The notes below the pieces were generated by a model. It ran no database searches, was not told where the DNA came from, and saw only the letters and a list, made by a program, of their open reading frames with translations. Of a DNA stretch of 10,281 nt, positions 1 to 7,849 are shown one piece after another; the stretch's first letter is position 1, and every line of letters begins with the position of its first letter. Source of the stretch: Pedobacter sp. (lineage in GTDB: Bacteria > Bacteroidota > Bacteroidia > Sphingobacteriales > Sphingobacteriaceae); assembly GCA_004295885.1 (NCBI GenBank), contig SEDG01000096.1:1-10281 (forward strand), written 5' to 3'. The translations under genes and the position numbers were made by a program.

Positions 1-286
1 AGGTGTAAAATCCAGAGCCCGCACCCACATCAGCTACTACACTATTGCTTTTTAAGGGTAGGGAAGCCAAGGCCAGGTTGGTGTTCTCTTCTTCAGTTCG
101 GCTATTGCGTTCTAGCCATACAACGCCTTCAAAACTCATGACTTGTGCAATCTCCCTGCCCATGTAAACCTTGCCAGTTCCATTAGCCGATGGCTTTTTG
201 AAAGTGTAGGGCGACTGGTCTTGCGCAAAGGCAGTTTGCAGTGAGATCAAAAAACAAAAAGGAATTAGAAAATTTGATATTTTCAT
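1..286 (-). CDS. Exported class I SAM-dependent methyltransferase (partial, N-terminal part)
   Basis: Reading leftward from ATG at 286-284, an open frame of 95 codons runs off the left edge. Residues 1-22 form a signal peptide (MK start, hydrophobic core, AFA-QDQ cleavage region), so the product is probably exported to the periplasm. The mature part has a YMGREIAQVM stretch and a WLERNSRTEEE stretch, then ends in VVADVGAGSGFYT, which fits motif I (D-x-G-x-G-x-G) of Rossmann-fold methyltransferases that bind S-adenosylmethionine. I recall exported methyltransferases with the MGREIA...WLER pattern in Bacteroidota and Planctomycetes; the substrate is unknown. The rest of the fold lies outside the window. 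It has no evident link with the rightward operons. Confidence 0.75.
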   Translation of the reverse strand, partial: MKISNFLIPFCFLISLQTAFAQDQSPYTFKKPSANGTGKVYMGREIAQVMSFEGVVWLERNSRTEEENTNLALASLPLKSNSVVADVGAGSGFYT

Positions 287-343
287 AAGGACTTTATTTA
301 TAAGACAAACGAAAAGCAGCGCACAAAAGTTTAGCACAAATTT

Positions 344-493
344 TTTTTCCTTAGTTGGTGGCCCCAGCAGTGAGTGTTTTTGTTGAGCTGCATCTCGACC
401 TGGTGGAGAGATCTTTTTCCTTGGTTGGTGACTCACCAACCCTTTGTAATTTAATTGATTTTTTAATTATAGGTTGGTGAGCCAAAACCAAGG
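344..493. repeat. Intergenic inverted/direct repeat element around CCTTGGTTGGTG
   Basis: The 17-mer TTTTTCCTTrGTTGGTG occurs at 344-360 (r = A) and 414-430 (r = G). The second copy begins an inverted repeat: the left arm 419-441 (starts CCTTGGTTGGTG, ends CACCAACC) is an imperfect reverse complement of the right arm 472-493 (starts GGTTGGTGAGCC, ends AACCAAGG). The arms enclose about 30 bp of AT-rich DNA. The left arm is itself a palindrome: GGTTGGTGA, one central C, TCACCAACC (423-441). It could be a terminator or cruciform structure, a protein site, or the remnant of a small mobile element. No coding sequence overlaps it. Confidence 0.55.
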
Positions 494-786
494 GTTAGAA
501 AATCCCGACTCCCGGGACACAATGAACCAATGATACTAATGAACTAATTCAACCATCTCCCAATTTCCATCCCATAACCCTTCAATACCCCGCCCATACC
601 CATACCTTCTCGATAGGGTCTCGCTATAATCGCCCTGTAGGCAGTTTTACCGTAGTATCATCGGAGTACTATGGGATAACAATGGGGTAGGAACTAAGGG
701 AAGACTGGCAGGAGTTTAGGGGGGAATACCATATTTGCCGAGTGAAATAGAGGTGAAATTTTAAGTATACTATTGTTCAACAGAGA
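494..786. other. Gene-free stretch with C-rich to G-rich strand switch
   Basis: I see no convincing gene here. The top strand carries six runs of C (559-561, 571-573, 578-580, 588-591, 593-595, 599-601), then a mixed segment, then four runs of G (673-675, 684-687, 698-700, 719-724). Short complementary words exist (570-576 with 670-676; 586-591 with 684-689), but they are crossed rather than nested, so they do not make one simple hairpin. A small stem is possible at about 649-673 around TAGTA/TACTA. It resembles an intergenic repeat rather than coding DNA, but I cannot tell whether it is repeated elsewhere. Confidence 0.4.
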
Positions 787-1434
787 TTAACCAAACTTCA
801 TATTGTTGACTAAAAAAGAGTTTGCTTGTTTGGGTGTGTGATTTTTTAGAAATGCATAATGAGCCTTATCTCCGGTTTTTTGAATTTTTACATCCGCCTC
901 CTTTATTAATAAGTTTAATAACTCTATTAGCGATTTAAGGTCCCGCATTCTCGGACTGGCTACTTTCCTTGCAATAATTATATCTTCCGTATCGCTATCC
1001 AACATATGCCCAGTTTTGGAAACCTTGATGAAAACCATAGCTTGCTCATATACTGTGTCATCTCGATGTGCAATATAAGAATGTCGTAAAAGCATTAAAT
1101 GATCATGTATTTCTTGGTACTTCTTGTCATACTTCTCGAATAGGGATTTCTCAAGTTTTGACATTCCTGCCTTGTTGTCCGTAAAACATTTGCCGTAGGT
1201 GATGATAATTGATTGCCAAAGTGCAAATTCTATTATGTCGTTGGGATTTAGCGATTCCTTTAAAGAAATTAGCTGTTCAGTAACTTGTGTAACAAAAGAT
1301 AAATCTTCCCTAATAAGCATGAATGACTTTAGTTTCTTAGTTAATTGTTCAGGCATAACATATAATATGTTATTAGGATATTTATCCTTTAACATGTTAT
1401 AAATATCTGCTGTAGCTTTCTCTTTTTCTGTCAT
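787..1434 (-). CDS. HEPN-like helical protein, possibly AbiU2-type
   Basis: A 215-residue leftward gene starting at ATG 1434-1432. The sequence is mostly predicted helix with no signal peptide or membrane segment. The most telling stretch is HLMLLRHSYIAHRDD (about residues 112-126): R117 and H123 fit the R-x(4-6)-H signature of HEPN-fold RNases, and an R...AHRD motif is typical of AbiU2-like HEPN proteins. From family knowledge, HEPN proteins act as RNases or RNA-binding partners in toxin-antitoxin and abortive-infection systems. The assignment rests on this short motif and the helical pattern, so it is tentative. The gene stands alone, divergent from the AT-rich operon to its right, which makes a defence role plausible. 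No antitoxin gene is visible beside it. It could instead be an unrelated helical protein of unknown function. Confidence 0.5.
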   Translation of the reverse strand: MTEKEKATADIYNMLKDKYPNNILYVMPEQLTKKLKSFMLIREDLSFVTQVTEQLISLKESLNPNDIIEFALWQSIIITYGKCFTDNKAGMSKLEKSLFEKYDKKYQEIHDHLMLLRHSYIAHRDDTVYEQAMVFIKVSKTGHMLDSDTEDIIIARKVASPRMRDLKSLIELLNLLIKEADVKIQKTGDKAHYAFLKNHTPKQANSFLVNNMKFG

Positions 1435-1619
1435 AATAGTCAGTCAATTTGTAATTATTTTTACTTCCCTTAAACAAATTAATTGATTGTATTCGATTTG
1501 CATAAAAAAGTTGAAAATAAAAATGTTCAGTCTTTTTACATTTCAAAACCTAAAACCTCATTCACTCATTCAAAACAGCATTGCAGTAAAAACACCTACC
1601 ACAACCCGTAGTTTTACTT

Positions 1620-1677
1620 ATTGTAAATCAATAAATTAAGTGTAGATTTATAATTAACTATTTCAAGTAATAGTTAA
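1620..1677 (+). promoter_or_regulatory. Candidate promoter and 9-bp-arm palindrome upstream of the middle operon
   Basis: TAGATTTA (1643-1650) matches seven of the eight positions of the Bacteroidota -7 element TAnnTTTG. ATTG (1620-1623) sits 19 bp upstream, as a weak -33. The start site would fall near 1657, inside a perfect inverted repeat: TTAACTATT, six bases, AATAGTTAA (1654-1677). That position suits an operator or a 5'-UTR hairpin. It lies about 30 bp before the cysteine-rich gene and would serve the whole operon. The remainder of the gap from 1435 shows nothing I can name. Confidence 0.35.
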
Positions 1678-1708
1678 AACAAATTAACCGGCTCGCTCCA
1701 AATATTTA

Positions 1709-1990
1709 TTGAAAACGCTCCTCCTCCTTATCATCAGTAGCTTGCTATTGTTTACTGCTCCACCACGCAAATCTGTTCCCTTTCCTGGACCAGTGGCAAC
1801 CTGTTACGGCAATACGCCTTGCACAGCTTGTTCTAATTGCTCTGGTTGTAAATATTGCAACAATGGCGGCAGTTGTGGCATTTGTGCGAAACCAAAAACA
1901 ATTACTACAAACAACTTAACCTCAAATACAAGCACTACTAAAACCAATGTGTATGTTGGGCAATGTAAATTCGACCTATTAAACATCTAA
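1709..1990 (+). CDS. Cysteine-rich secreted small protein, probably C-terminally truncated
   Basis: A 93-residue product read from TTG at 1709; no ATG fits. Residues 1-17 are a strongly hydrophobic signal sequence (MKTLLLLIISSLLLFTA). The mature part holds a dense cysteine cluster: C32, C38, C41, C44, C47, C50, C56 and C59, mostly CxxC spaced, then a Thr/Asn-rich linker and a last C86 in VYVGQCK. The cluster looks structural or metal-binding. From memory, similar small Bacteroidota proteins continue after QCK with a further Cys/His module ending near CWQH; here the frame ends after only six more residues (FDLLNI). I infer that the 3' end was replaced when the AT-rich operon arrived, leaving a broken gene. 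It lies 10 bp before the ATPase gene and could be cotranscribed with it. Function unknown. Confidence 0.6.
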   Translation: MKTLLLLIISSLLLFTAPPRKSVPFPGPVATCYGNTPCTACSNCSGCKYCNNGGSCGICAKPKTITTNNLTSNTSTTKTNVYVGQCKFDLLNI

Positions 1991-2000
1991 AGTCAACTCT

Positions 2001-4478
2001 ATGAGTATAGAAAGAAATTTCAATAAATATCTTTTTAACCTTGTTAAAAACAGTGCAATGGATAACAATATCGCTAAAACCATTGCTCTCAACTACCAAA
2101 GGCTAAATCGGGATGCAAAAGATAAATTCTTTGAATCGCTTATGCTAGCTCACGTTAATTATAGTGATTCTGCTTTTGACAATATAAGGTTTGAGGAACC
2201 CCAAAATCTAGAACAACCATCAATAGGGAAGGATTTTAGATTAAAGGCAGTGCGTATAGCTAATGTTCGCGGTATTCCTGAACCTAAAGACTCCACTAAA
2301 TTTGGCTTTGATTTATTTGAAGATGGAAAAATTCTTAATGGAATTTTTTTAGGGCCAAATGGAACAGGAAAATCGTCTCTATTTAATGCAATTGAATTTA
2401 TTTATTCACATGAAGTTGCAGAAAAGAAATTAAGGGTTAAAAATCCTGACAGTTTAAAGGAATCAGATTACTTTAAATATCTTGAACATTTTAATGAAGC
2501 ACCTGAGTGTGAAATTGATACACCTTCAGGAAATTTTTCATTAAGAAATAGGGTTTTCAAAACTGACGAAGAACTCAAAATAATATACCCAGATACACAT
2601 TTTATAAGTGACTTTGACATTTACAATAAAGGTCAACTAAACTATCTTGGGAAAAATGATGATTCGGAGTCATTCCATCTTTTAATCGCAAGCAGCCTAG
2701 GGCTTCAAGATTACCTTGATTTTACAAACATGTTAAAATCAATTTCAACATATAGAAGAAGCAAAGAAATAACTGACAGAAAAAAAAATACTGATAAGAA
2801 GAATGAACTTATTCAAGAAATCAATAAGAATCAAGAGCAAGTCGTTAGTAAATCAGATAAAATAAAAGAATTAAAAATAGGCAATACCGATAATTCAACA
2901 GAAGATAGGCGTGAGAGACTCATAACAGCCATCGCTGAAATAATGTCAACATCATTTTCTATCCCCTTTGATAAAATTCAATATTTAAAGATATTTGATA
3001 ATTATCGCAACACATATGAAAAATTTTTAGGACTTTCTGTAAATCAGAATTTACAAACTGAAGCACAATTTCTTTCTCTTGGGCTTGAACTGATTAATCA
3101 TTCTGAAAATTGCCCGTTTTGTGAAAACTCAAAATTATCGGTGCCTGAAATCAAGAAGAAAATTGAGAAACGTATACTCGAAATATATGAATTTGATATT
3201 GCTTCTAAAAACCTAGAACAAAGTTTCTATAATATTCAAAACACAGTAAGGGATACTTTAACAGTTCTTCAATCAACAGAAAGAGCCTTAAAAAATGAAG
3301 TAGAAAGAATTACAGCAATTCCAGAGTTGAATGAAATTCATAAAAACGGAAAAGATCTTATTGACTTATTGTCTTACGAAACAAGAAATTTAATTGATTT
3401 TGATCAAAAAATTTCCAAAATTACTTTATCAAACAGCCTACTTTCGAGAAAAAATGAAGAAATTTTTAATTTAATACAAAATAAGGAAACAGCACTTTTA
3501 AGTGATATCATAAACATACCTTCGGCGATTGAAAAATTCGCCTCACGAAGGAGCCAAATATTATTGGAAATTAATACTCGCTTAGCATCTGTGCAAGAGT
3601 TAATTACGCCAAAGCAACAAATTTTAATTTTGGAAGCAGAGGTTAAAAATCACCAATCAATTATAAATATTAATGGGCAGCAAATTAAAGTGCTTGAAAG
3701 GGATATAGAAAGATTAACAGCAACCATTGATACAATTGCAGAGATAAAAATAAAAGCAGGCGAATTTGCAAAACTTTTAGATTTTGAAGTAAATAAATTA
3801 GTAGCTAATTCATTTGAACCTATTAAGGAAACAATCACAACTATTCTTTCTGACTATTTAAAAGAAGAAAATGTTTCTCTTCAAATTAGATTGGATGAAA
3901 AGCAATCAACTGATGAACCCGACTCAATAGTCACCACTATATTAGCAGAAATACATAGAATAAATACTCAAACAGGTGAATTGGAAATACACTCTCCTTC
4001 AAAATACTTTAACACTTTTCGTTTCCGGTTATTTTGCACAATGGTTAGTGTAAGTGTTGTGGTAGCCGCACGTAAAAATTCAGGAATCAATTTACCTCTT
4101 GTGCTTGATGATGTTTTTTACGCAAGTGATTACAATAGCAAAATTACATTTAAACAATTCATACTGACAATTCTGAGTATTTTCAAAAAATTCAACAGCG
4201 AAATGCCATTGCAATTAATCTTATTCACACATGACGAATTAGTTTTTGATTCAGCATTGGATGCTATATCTGAATTTGAAACCTCCTCGGCCGAATTATT
4301 ACTAAACCAATTGATAGATGAACAATGGAAAATACCTATTGAAAATAGGACTGCATTTGCAAGGCTGTTTCCCGCAAAAGATGTTGAGCTTACTGTAACT
4401 CCAAGTTTATTTGGAAATTACTGGGATTTGACTTATAGAATTCCAACTCAATTAGAAAACATTTTTAATGAGCAATAA
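2001..4478 (+). CDS. SMC/Rad50-like AAA ATPase with CxxC zinc hook
   Basis: An 825-residue protein starting at ATG 2001. Walker A is GPNGTGKSS (residues 118-126), followed by a RecF/Rad50-like stretch SLFNAIEFIYS. The middle (about 260-600) is Lys/Glu-rich coiled coil, interrupted by CPFC at 371-374, which matches the zinc-hook motif of Rad50- and RloC-type proteins. The C-terminal lobe has Walker B VLDDVF (701-706) and an H-loop LFTHDE (741-746). The two ATPase lobes would meet by folding back along the coiled coil. Such ATPases sense or clamp DNA ends or structures and control effectors in several defence systems (RloC, Lamassu LmuB, OLD relatives); I cannot place this one in a named family. 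It shares an 11-bp overlap (4468-4478) with the next gene, so the two are translationally coupled. It is likely the sensor/motor of the operon. The gene is strikingly AT-rich compared with the flanks. Confidence 0.85.
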   Translation: MSIERNFNKYLFNLVKNSAMDNNIAKTIALNYQRLNRDAKDKFFESLMLAHVNYSDSAFDNIRFEEPQNLEQPSIGKDFRLKAVRIANVRGIPEPKDSTKFGFDLFEDGKILNGIFLGPNGTGKSSLFNAIEFIYSHEVAEKKLRVKNPDSLKESDYFKYLEHFNEAPECEIDTPSGNFSLRNRVFKTDEELKIIYPDTHFISDFDIYNKGQLNYLGKNDDSESFHLLIASSLGLQDYLDFTNMLKSISTYRRSKEITDRKKNTDKKNELIQEINKNQEQVVSKSDKIKELKIGNTDNSTEDRRERLITAIAEIMSTSFSIPFDKIQYLKIFDNYRNTYEKFLGLSVNQNLQTEAQFLSLGLELINHSENCPFCENSKLSVPEIKKKIEKRILEIYEFDIASKNLEQSFYNIQNTVRDTLTVLQSTERALKNEVERITAIPELNEIHKNGKDLIDLLSYETRNLIDFDQKISKITLSNSLLSRKNEEIFNLIQNKETALLSDIINIPSAIEKFASRRSQILLEINTRLASVQELITPKQQILILEAEVKNHQSIININGQQIKVLERDIERLTATIDTIAEIKIKAGEFAKLLDFEVNKLVANSFEPIKETITTILSDYLKEENVSLQIRLDEKQSTDEPDSIVTTILAEIHRINTQTGELEIHSPSKYFNTFRFRLFCTMVSVSVVVAARKNSGINLPLVLDDVFYASDYNSKITFKQFILTILSIFKKFNSEMPLQLILFTHDELVFDSALDAISEFETSSAELLLNQLIDEQWKIPIENRTAFARLFPAKDVELTVTPSLFGNYWDLTYRIPTQLENIFNEQ

Positions 4479-5535
4479 AATGGAAGCGAAACCGAAAACT
4501 AATAGCGAGAAAAACGGCTATGCCATTTATTCTTATGTAATAACTCTTATTATTTTGATGCTTGTAATAATTAGCGGATTTGCTATTAACATTTACATTA
4601 TGAATAAGCAGTTTACTAAAAATCGTACTGCCCTTTCAAATTCAAAACAAGTAAATAACCCCCTTAAAAACCTTAAGGTGAATTCTAAAAAACAGATAAG
4701 ATTAAAAGAAGAAGATTTGTACAGGTTTAACAATCATATTGACTATTTAACAGAAAAAGTAGAAAATGAAGTAAAAAGATCACAAGAAAATAATCAATAT
4801 GATATTGACCGAATTAATACATTTCTAGCAATCGGAATTGGTTTACTTGCAATAATAGGCGGACTACTTCCTTTGGTTGTCAATTTCTTCAGTCGTGAAA
4901 GTTTAGATAAAAGAATGGAATGCATTGAAGACGATGCAGAGTTAATCCAACTGTCTTCTAGTGAAGCAAAACGACAAGCAATAACTGCAAAAAATGAAGC
5001 AGCGAAAGCAACGAAAAATCTAGGAAAAATAGAAGAAAAAGTCAAATCGGTAAATAAAGGTGTTGAACAATTAACTTCTGAGTTAGAACCTTTAAAAAAA
5101 GGTTTGGATGCAGTTAAGGAAGCAACGAAGAAAATTCCTTATATTGATTTACTAGTGTTTCAAAATGCTGTTGCTAAACTGACATCAACCGATGCTCTCA
5201 AATTATTCATTGGAGCAAGTAGATATACTGATGTTGCAGCATATCTTCAAAATCTTATTTCGGCGATTGATTCTTTTGACGATGATTTATTTAAAAACAA
5301 TACAGACTTTGACGCTAAATATTTCAAGAATGTTATTACTGAATTGAAATTAGCTTTAAGAATGGGCCCAATAAGAAGAATTCCGGACGGAAGAAGTTTC
5401 CAAGAGAAAATTGATGAGGTTGTGTCTCAACTCGATACATTTGAAACTATGAAGACAAAAGATTTCAAGACACAGTTACTAACTGTCTCGACAACAATTA
5501 CAGAATTAAAAAATTTAGTTGAAACTAAAAGGTAA
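4468..5535 (+). CDS. Membrane-anchored coiled-coil protein of the ATPase-FRG operon
   Basis: A 355-residue protein; ATG 4468 overlaps the ATPase gene by 11 bp, and an in-frame ATG at 4480 is an alternative start. It has two hydrophobic segments: about residues 19-44 and 118-141 (IGIGLLAIIGGLLPLVVNFF). Between them lies a polar, helical loop of about 70 residues. After the second segment comes a long Ala/Lys/Glu-rich coiled coil (about 150-225), then a globular C-terminal domain to the end. The likely topology places both termini in the cytoplasm and the loop in the periplasm. I recognise no family. Coupling to the SMC-like ATPase suggests a membrane-tethered partner, perhaps docking through coiled coils. 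That role is inference. Confidence 0.75.
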   Translation: MSNKMEAKPKTNSEKNGYAIYSYVITLIILMLVIISGFAINIYIMNKQFTKNRTALSNSKQVNNPLKNLKVNSKKQIRLKEEDLYRFNNHIDYLTEKVENEVKRSQENNQYDIDRINTFLAIGIGLLAIIGGLLPLVVNFFSRESLDKRMECIEDDAELIQLSSSEAKRQAITAKNEAAKATKNLGKIEEKVKSVNKGVEQLTSELEPLKKGLDAVKEATKKIPYIDLLVFQNAVAKLTSTDALKLFIGASRYTDVAAYLQNLISAIDSFDDDLFKNNTDFDAKYFKNVITELKLALRMGPIRRIPDGRSFQEKIDEVVSQLDTFETMKTKDFKTQLLTVSTTITELKNLVETKR

Positions 5536-5550
5536 AACAATATTCAAACT

Positions 5551-6060
5551 ATGAATGAAAAATCAATTAAGCAAAGGTTGGTGTATGACTTTTTTTATCC
5601 CGGAATTCTAGGTTCGATTTTATATGATGTGCTTCCTATTACTTTTAGTGTTCCTTTTTTTACAAGATTGGTAATAGTTATTTTTTTTTCTCTCGATTAT
5701 TTCCATTTATACTTTTTGATGGATAAGAAATTTACCAATTCACAGAAAGACACTTGGTCTTATGTTTGTTTTGATTTTTTGGTTGCTGTACTTGTTTTCG
5801 CTAGTTTTAAATATGTAGATAAAAATAATTGCATTGCTTTAATTTCTGTTGCGGCTATTCCAGTTTGTTTTGTTATTTACAGTTTCAAACTTAAATACCA
5901 TCGTCAATTTTACGTCATTTATGCAGCTATATTCGTCCTTTTAGCAATTGCGATTATTTTTTATGAAAATGTTTATGACTATAATTTAATGACACTAACC
6001 TTTACCATCTTAATGACATTAACCTACCTAATTTATGTTAAAGTGGTCTCCAAAAACTAA
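5551..6060 (+). CDS. Small polytopic membrane protein of the ATPase-FRG operon
   Basis: A 169-residue, very hydrophobic protein beginning with ATG 5551, 15 bp after the previous stop. About five transmembrane helices can be read (roughly 37-56, 68-88, 94-112, 119-138, 145-164), preceded by an amphipathic N-terminal stretch (about 12-33). Charged loops such as MDKKF and KLKYHR separate the helices. There is no recognisable catalytic motif or known family. Its place between the coiled-coil membrane protein and the FRG gene, with gaps of 15 and 2 bp, points to a joint complex. A pore or membrane-effector role is possible, as is simple anchoring or immunity; the sequence does not decide. Confidence 0.7.
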   Translation: MNEKSIKQRLVYDFFYPGILGSILYDVLPITFSVPFFTRLVIVIFFSLDYFHLYFLMDKKFTNSQKDTWSYVCFDFLVAVLVFASFKYVDKNNCIALISVAAIPVCFVIYSFKLKYHRQFYVIYAAIFVLLAIAIIFYENVYDYNLMTLTFTILMTLTYLIYVKVVSKN

Positions 6061-6062
6061 TA

Positions 6063-6761
6063 ATGCATCAAATGGAAATAATTTACATTAATTCATTCGA
6101 AGAATTTAACAATAAATTCAATCAATTTGAACCAGATACTAGATACTTCTTTAGAGGTGTAAAAAAAGAAGCTTTTAAATTAATTCCAACTATCGGAAGA
6201 ATTGATCTAGATTTTGCTAGTTATTTCGACGAAATTACCATCTTTAAAATATTTAAAAATCAAGCTTTACCCTTTCTTCCACATAGGCCAATCAATGATT
6301 GGGAATGGCTAGCGATAGCTCAGCACCATGGTTTACCAACAAGGCTTTTGGATTGGACATCTAATCCATTAATAGCTCTTTATTTTGCTACTGAAAGTGA
6401 TTTAGATGATATTGAATCCGATAATTTTGCTGTATATATTTTAATTAAAAAAGAAGGAATTATTTATGATATTCCTAATCACAGTCCATTTGACACTAAA
6501 AAGGTCAATTTAATCTCTATACCACATGTAACAAATAGAATAAAAAATCAGTTTGGCTATTTTACAATCCAAGAAGATCCTAAAGTTGAACTCAATGAAC
6601 TTCTTAAACAAAATAGGGTAAGAAAAGTTATTTTCCCTAATCATCTTAAAAAAGACTTCAGAAGAAAACTGAATACATATGGGATAAATGCAAGCAGCAT
6701 CTTCCCAGATGTTGATGGAATAGCTAAACATCTTCGCAACACACTTGTCGATGATTTCTAA
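6063..6761 (+). CDS. FRG-domain protein (candidate effector)
   Basis: A 232-residue soluble protein starting at ATG 6063, only 2 bp after the previous stop; ATG 6072 is an in-frame alternative. The N-terminal motif YFFRGVKKE (28-36) followed by LIPTIGR (40-46) is the namesake Phe-Arg-Gly signature of the FRG family. The second conserved block, QHHGLPTRLLDWTSNP (87-102) followed by LIALYFA, is intact. So the domain appears complete and spans most of the protein. FRG proteins are common in bacterial accessory and phage-related regions; I know of no settled biochemistry for them, and the resemblance of the HGLPTRLLDW block to a nucleotide or NAD site is speculative. As the last gene of an ATPase/membrane operon it is the best candidate for the effector. 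Confidence 0.8.
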   Translation: MHQMEIIYINSFEEFNNKFNQFEPDTRYFFRGVKKEAFKLIPTIGRIDLDFASYFDEITIFKIFKNQALPFLPHRPINDWEWLAIAQHHGLPTRLLDWTSNPLIALYFATESDLDDIESDNFAVYILIKKEGIIYDIPNHSPFDTKKVNLISIPHVTNRIKNQFGYFTIQEDPKVELNELLKQNRVRKVIFPNHLKKDFRRKLNTYGINASSIFPDVDGIAKHLRNTLVDDF

Positions 6762-6809
6762 CTCATTGTTAATAATATTAAATTTTCTGATAACTTTTGT
6801 ATACTCCTT

Positions 6810-6856
6810 ACTAGCGCAAGCGTCTCGCTTGTGATGGGAAAGGTAGCCTACCTAGT
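6810..6856. terminator. Palindrome cluster between convergent genes, likely bidirectional terminator
   Basis: Three nested or adjacent palindromes lie between the FRG stop (6761) and the facing lipoprotein stop (6848-6850). They are ACTAG/CTAGT flanks (6810-6814 and 6852-6856), the hairpin CAAGCG-TCT-CGCTTG (6817-6831), and AGGTAG-C-CTACCT (6841-6853), which covers the lipoprotein stop codon. No clean U-tract follows on either strand, so this may be a REP-like or mini-element rather than a classical intrinsic terminator. Its position argues for ending transcription from both sides. Confidence 0.45.
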
Positions 6857-7459
6857 AAATGTGCTAATTATTTCAGCTCTGTATGCGTTATCCTTTTCTT
6901 TCAGTTCTATAATTCTTTCTTCAGTATTGATATTAAAAAATAACTCTGGAACACCTTCATTGCTTTCAAAGAATAACTTGAATTTATAGTATCCAGGTTG
7001 ATCAAGATTTGCAGGTATTGCATTTAGAGAAAATGCAGTTGAAGCAGTGACTTCTTTGCTAAATGCGCTTTTGGTAGGTACGCCGTATAAAGTGCTAAGC
7101 GCTTTGATAAACTCATTACTTTCTTCGCCTATAGAGCTAAACTTAATCGGGTTGCTGACAAAACCTCCGCTACCCATTCCGCCGTCTTTAGTTAAGCCCG
7201 CCGGTATATTTGATTTGAGTTCGAACTGGAGTCCAACTTTTTTACCATTATATAATCCGCTAGCAATATAGATATGGGAACTATCCTTAGGTGTATCTTT
7301 AACTATTTTTAAATAAACATCGGCAAATCCTTCGCTTAGATTTGTCTTAGCTGTAATTTCTTCGAGCTGGTCGGTAGCTGTGGTTTCTTTTTTTTCCGTT
7401 TGCCCGCATCCTAAAATTATTATTGCACTGAATAAGATGAGCATTCTTTTGTAGATCAT
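6848..7459 (-). CDS. Hypothetical lipoprotein
   Basis: A 203-residue leftward gene starting at ATG 7459-7457. The N-terminus is a type II signal peptide: MIYKR, a hydrophobic run, then the lipobox IILGC with the lipidated cysteine at C18, so the mature protein is anchored in an envelope membrane. After a Thr/Glu-rich linker comes a domain with beta-strand character (for example YIASGLYNGKKVGLQFELK and GYYKFKLFF). I do not recognise the domain. It lies 95 bp downstream of, and on the same strand as, the XRE regulator gene, so cotranscription is possible. It faces the FRG operon convergently. No enzyme motif is seen. Confidence 0.75.
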   Translation of the reverse strand: MIYKRMLILFSAIIILGCGQTEKKETTATDQLEEITAKTNLSEGFADVYLKIVKDTPKDSSHIYIASGLYNGKKVGLQFELKSNIPAGLTKDGGMGSGGFVSNPIKFSSIGEESNEFIKALSTLYGVPTKSAFSKEVTASTAFSLNAIPANLDQPGYYKFKLFFESNEGVPELFFNINTEERIIELKEKDNAYRAEIISTFTR

Positions 7460-7554
7460 AAACTATTTCCCTTTAAAAATATCAAATTTCTCCCTCTCGT
7501 TAACCAACAACCTTTCTTGGCATTGCCTGTCTCTTTAAGTAGATTAAGGATTTA

Positions 7555-7782
7555 TTATTTAAAACTGATCAATTCTTGCAGTGTGATCTTTAAGCCATCT
7601 GCAAGACATACCATTGTTATCAGTGATGGAGCTGTTATTCCTTTTTCTATTCTATGGATTTGGCTGTAGTCGATACCAGATAATTGTTCCAGAACCCTTA
7701 AGCTAATATCCTTTTCATCCCTAATCTTTTTGAGGTGAATACCAAAGTTTTTAAGTAACAATTCTTTATTGAAATCATCCAT
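7555..7782 (-). CDS. XRE/Cro-CI-type HTH regulator
   Basis: A 75-residue protein from ATG 7782-7780, consisting almost only of a helix-turn-helix domain. Helix 2 is near SLRVLEQLSGI (27-37), the recognition helix near DYSQIHRIEKG (38-48), and the APS(L)xTMxxLADGL pattern (51-64) is characteristic of Cro/CI folds. It binds DNA, presumably as a dimer. The gene is divergent from the guide-RNA promoter, and the intervening 80 bp contains two palindromes that could be its operators. This makes it a candidate repressor of the guide RNA, or of both divergent units. The regulatory link is inference; it could instead control only itself and the lipoprotein gene. Confidence 0.85.
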   Translation of the reverse strand: MDDFNKELLLKNFGIHLKKIRDEKDISLRVLEQLSGIDYSQIHRIEKGITAPSLITMVCLADGLKITLQELISFK

Positions 7783-7802
7783 TGTAACAAATAGATAAAA
7801 TA

Positions 7803-7849
7803 CCTATAATTTAATTGTAGGATTATTTGCATACAAACATTCCGTTTGT
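7803..7849. promoter_or_regulatory. Two palindromic operator candidates in the XRE/guide-RNA divergent region
   Basis: Palindrome 1 is CCTATAATT-T-AATTGTAGG (7803-7821; eight of nine pairs perfect, one G/T). Palindrome 2 is ACAAAC-ATTCC-GTTTGT (7833-7849). The first lies just upstream of the guide-RNA -33 element. The second fills most of the -33/-7 spacer, where a bound repressor would block RNA polymerase. The two have different sequences, so they may bind different proteins or be partly fortuitous. Confidence 0.45.
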
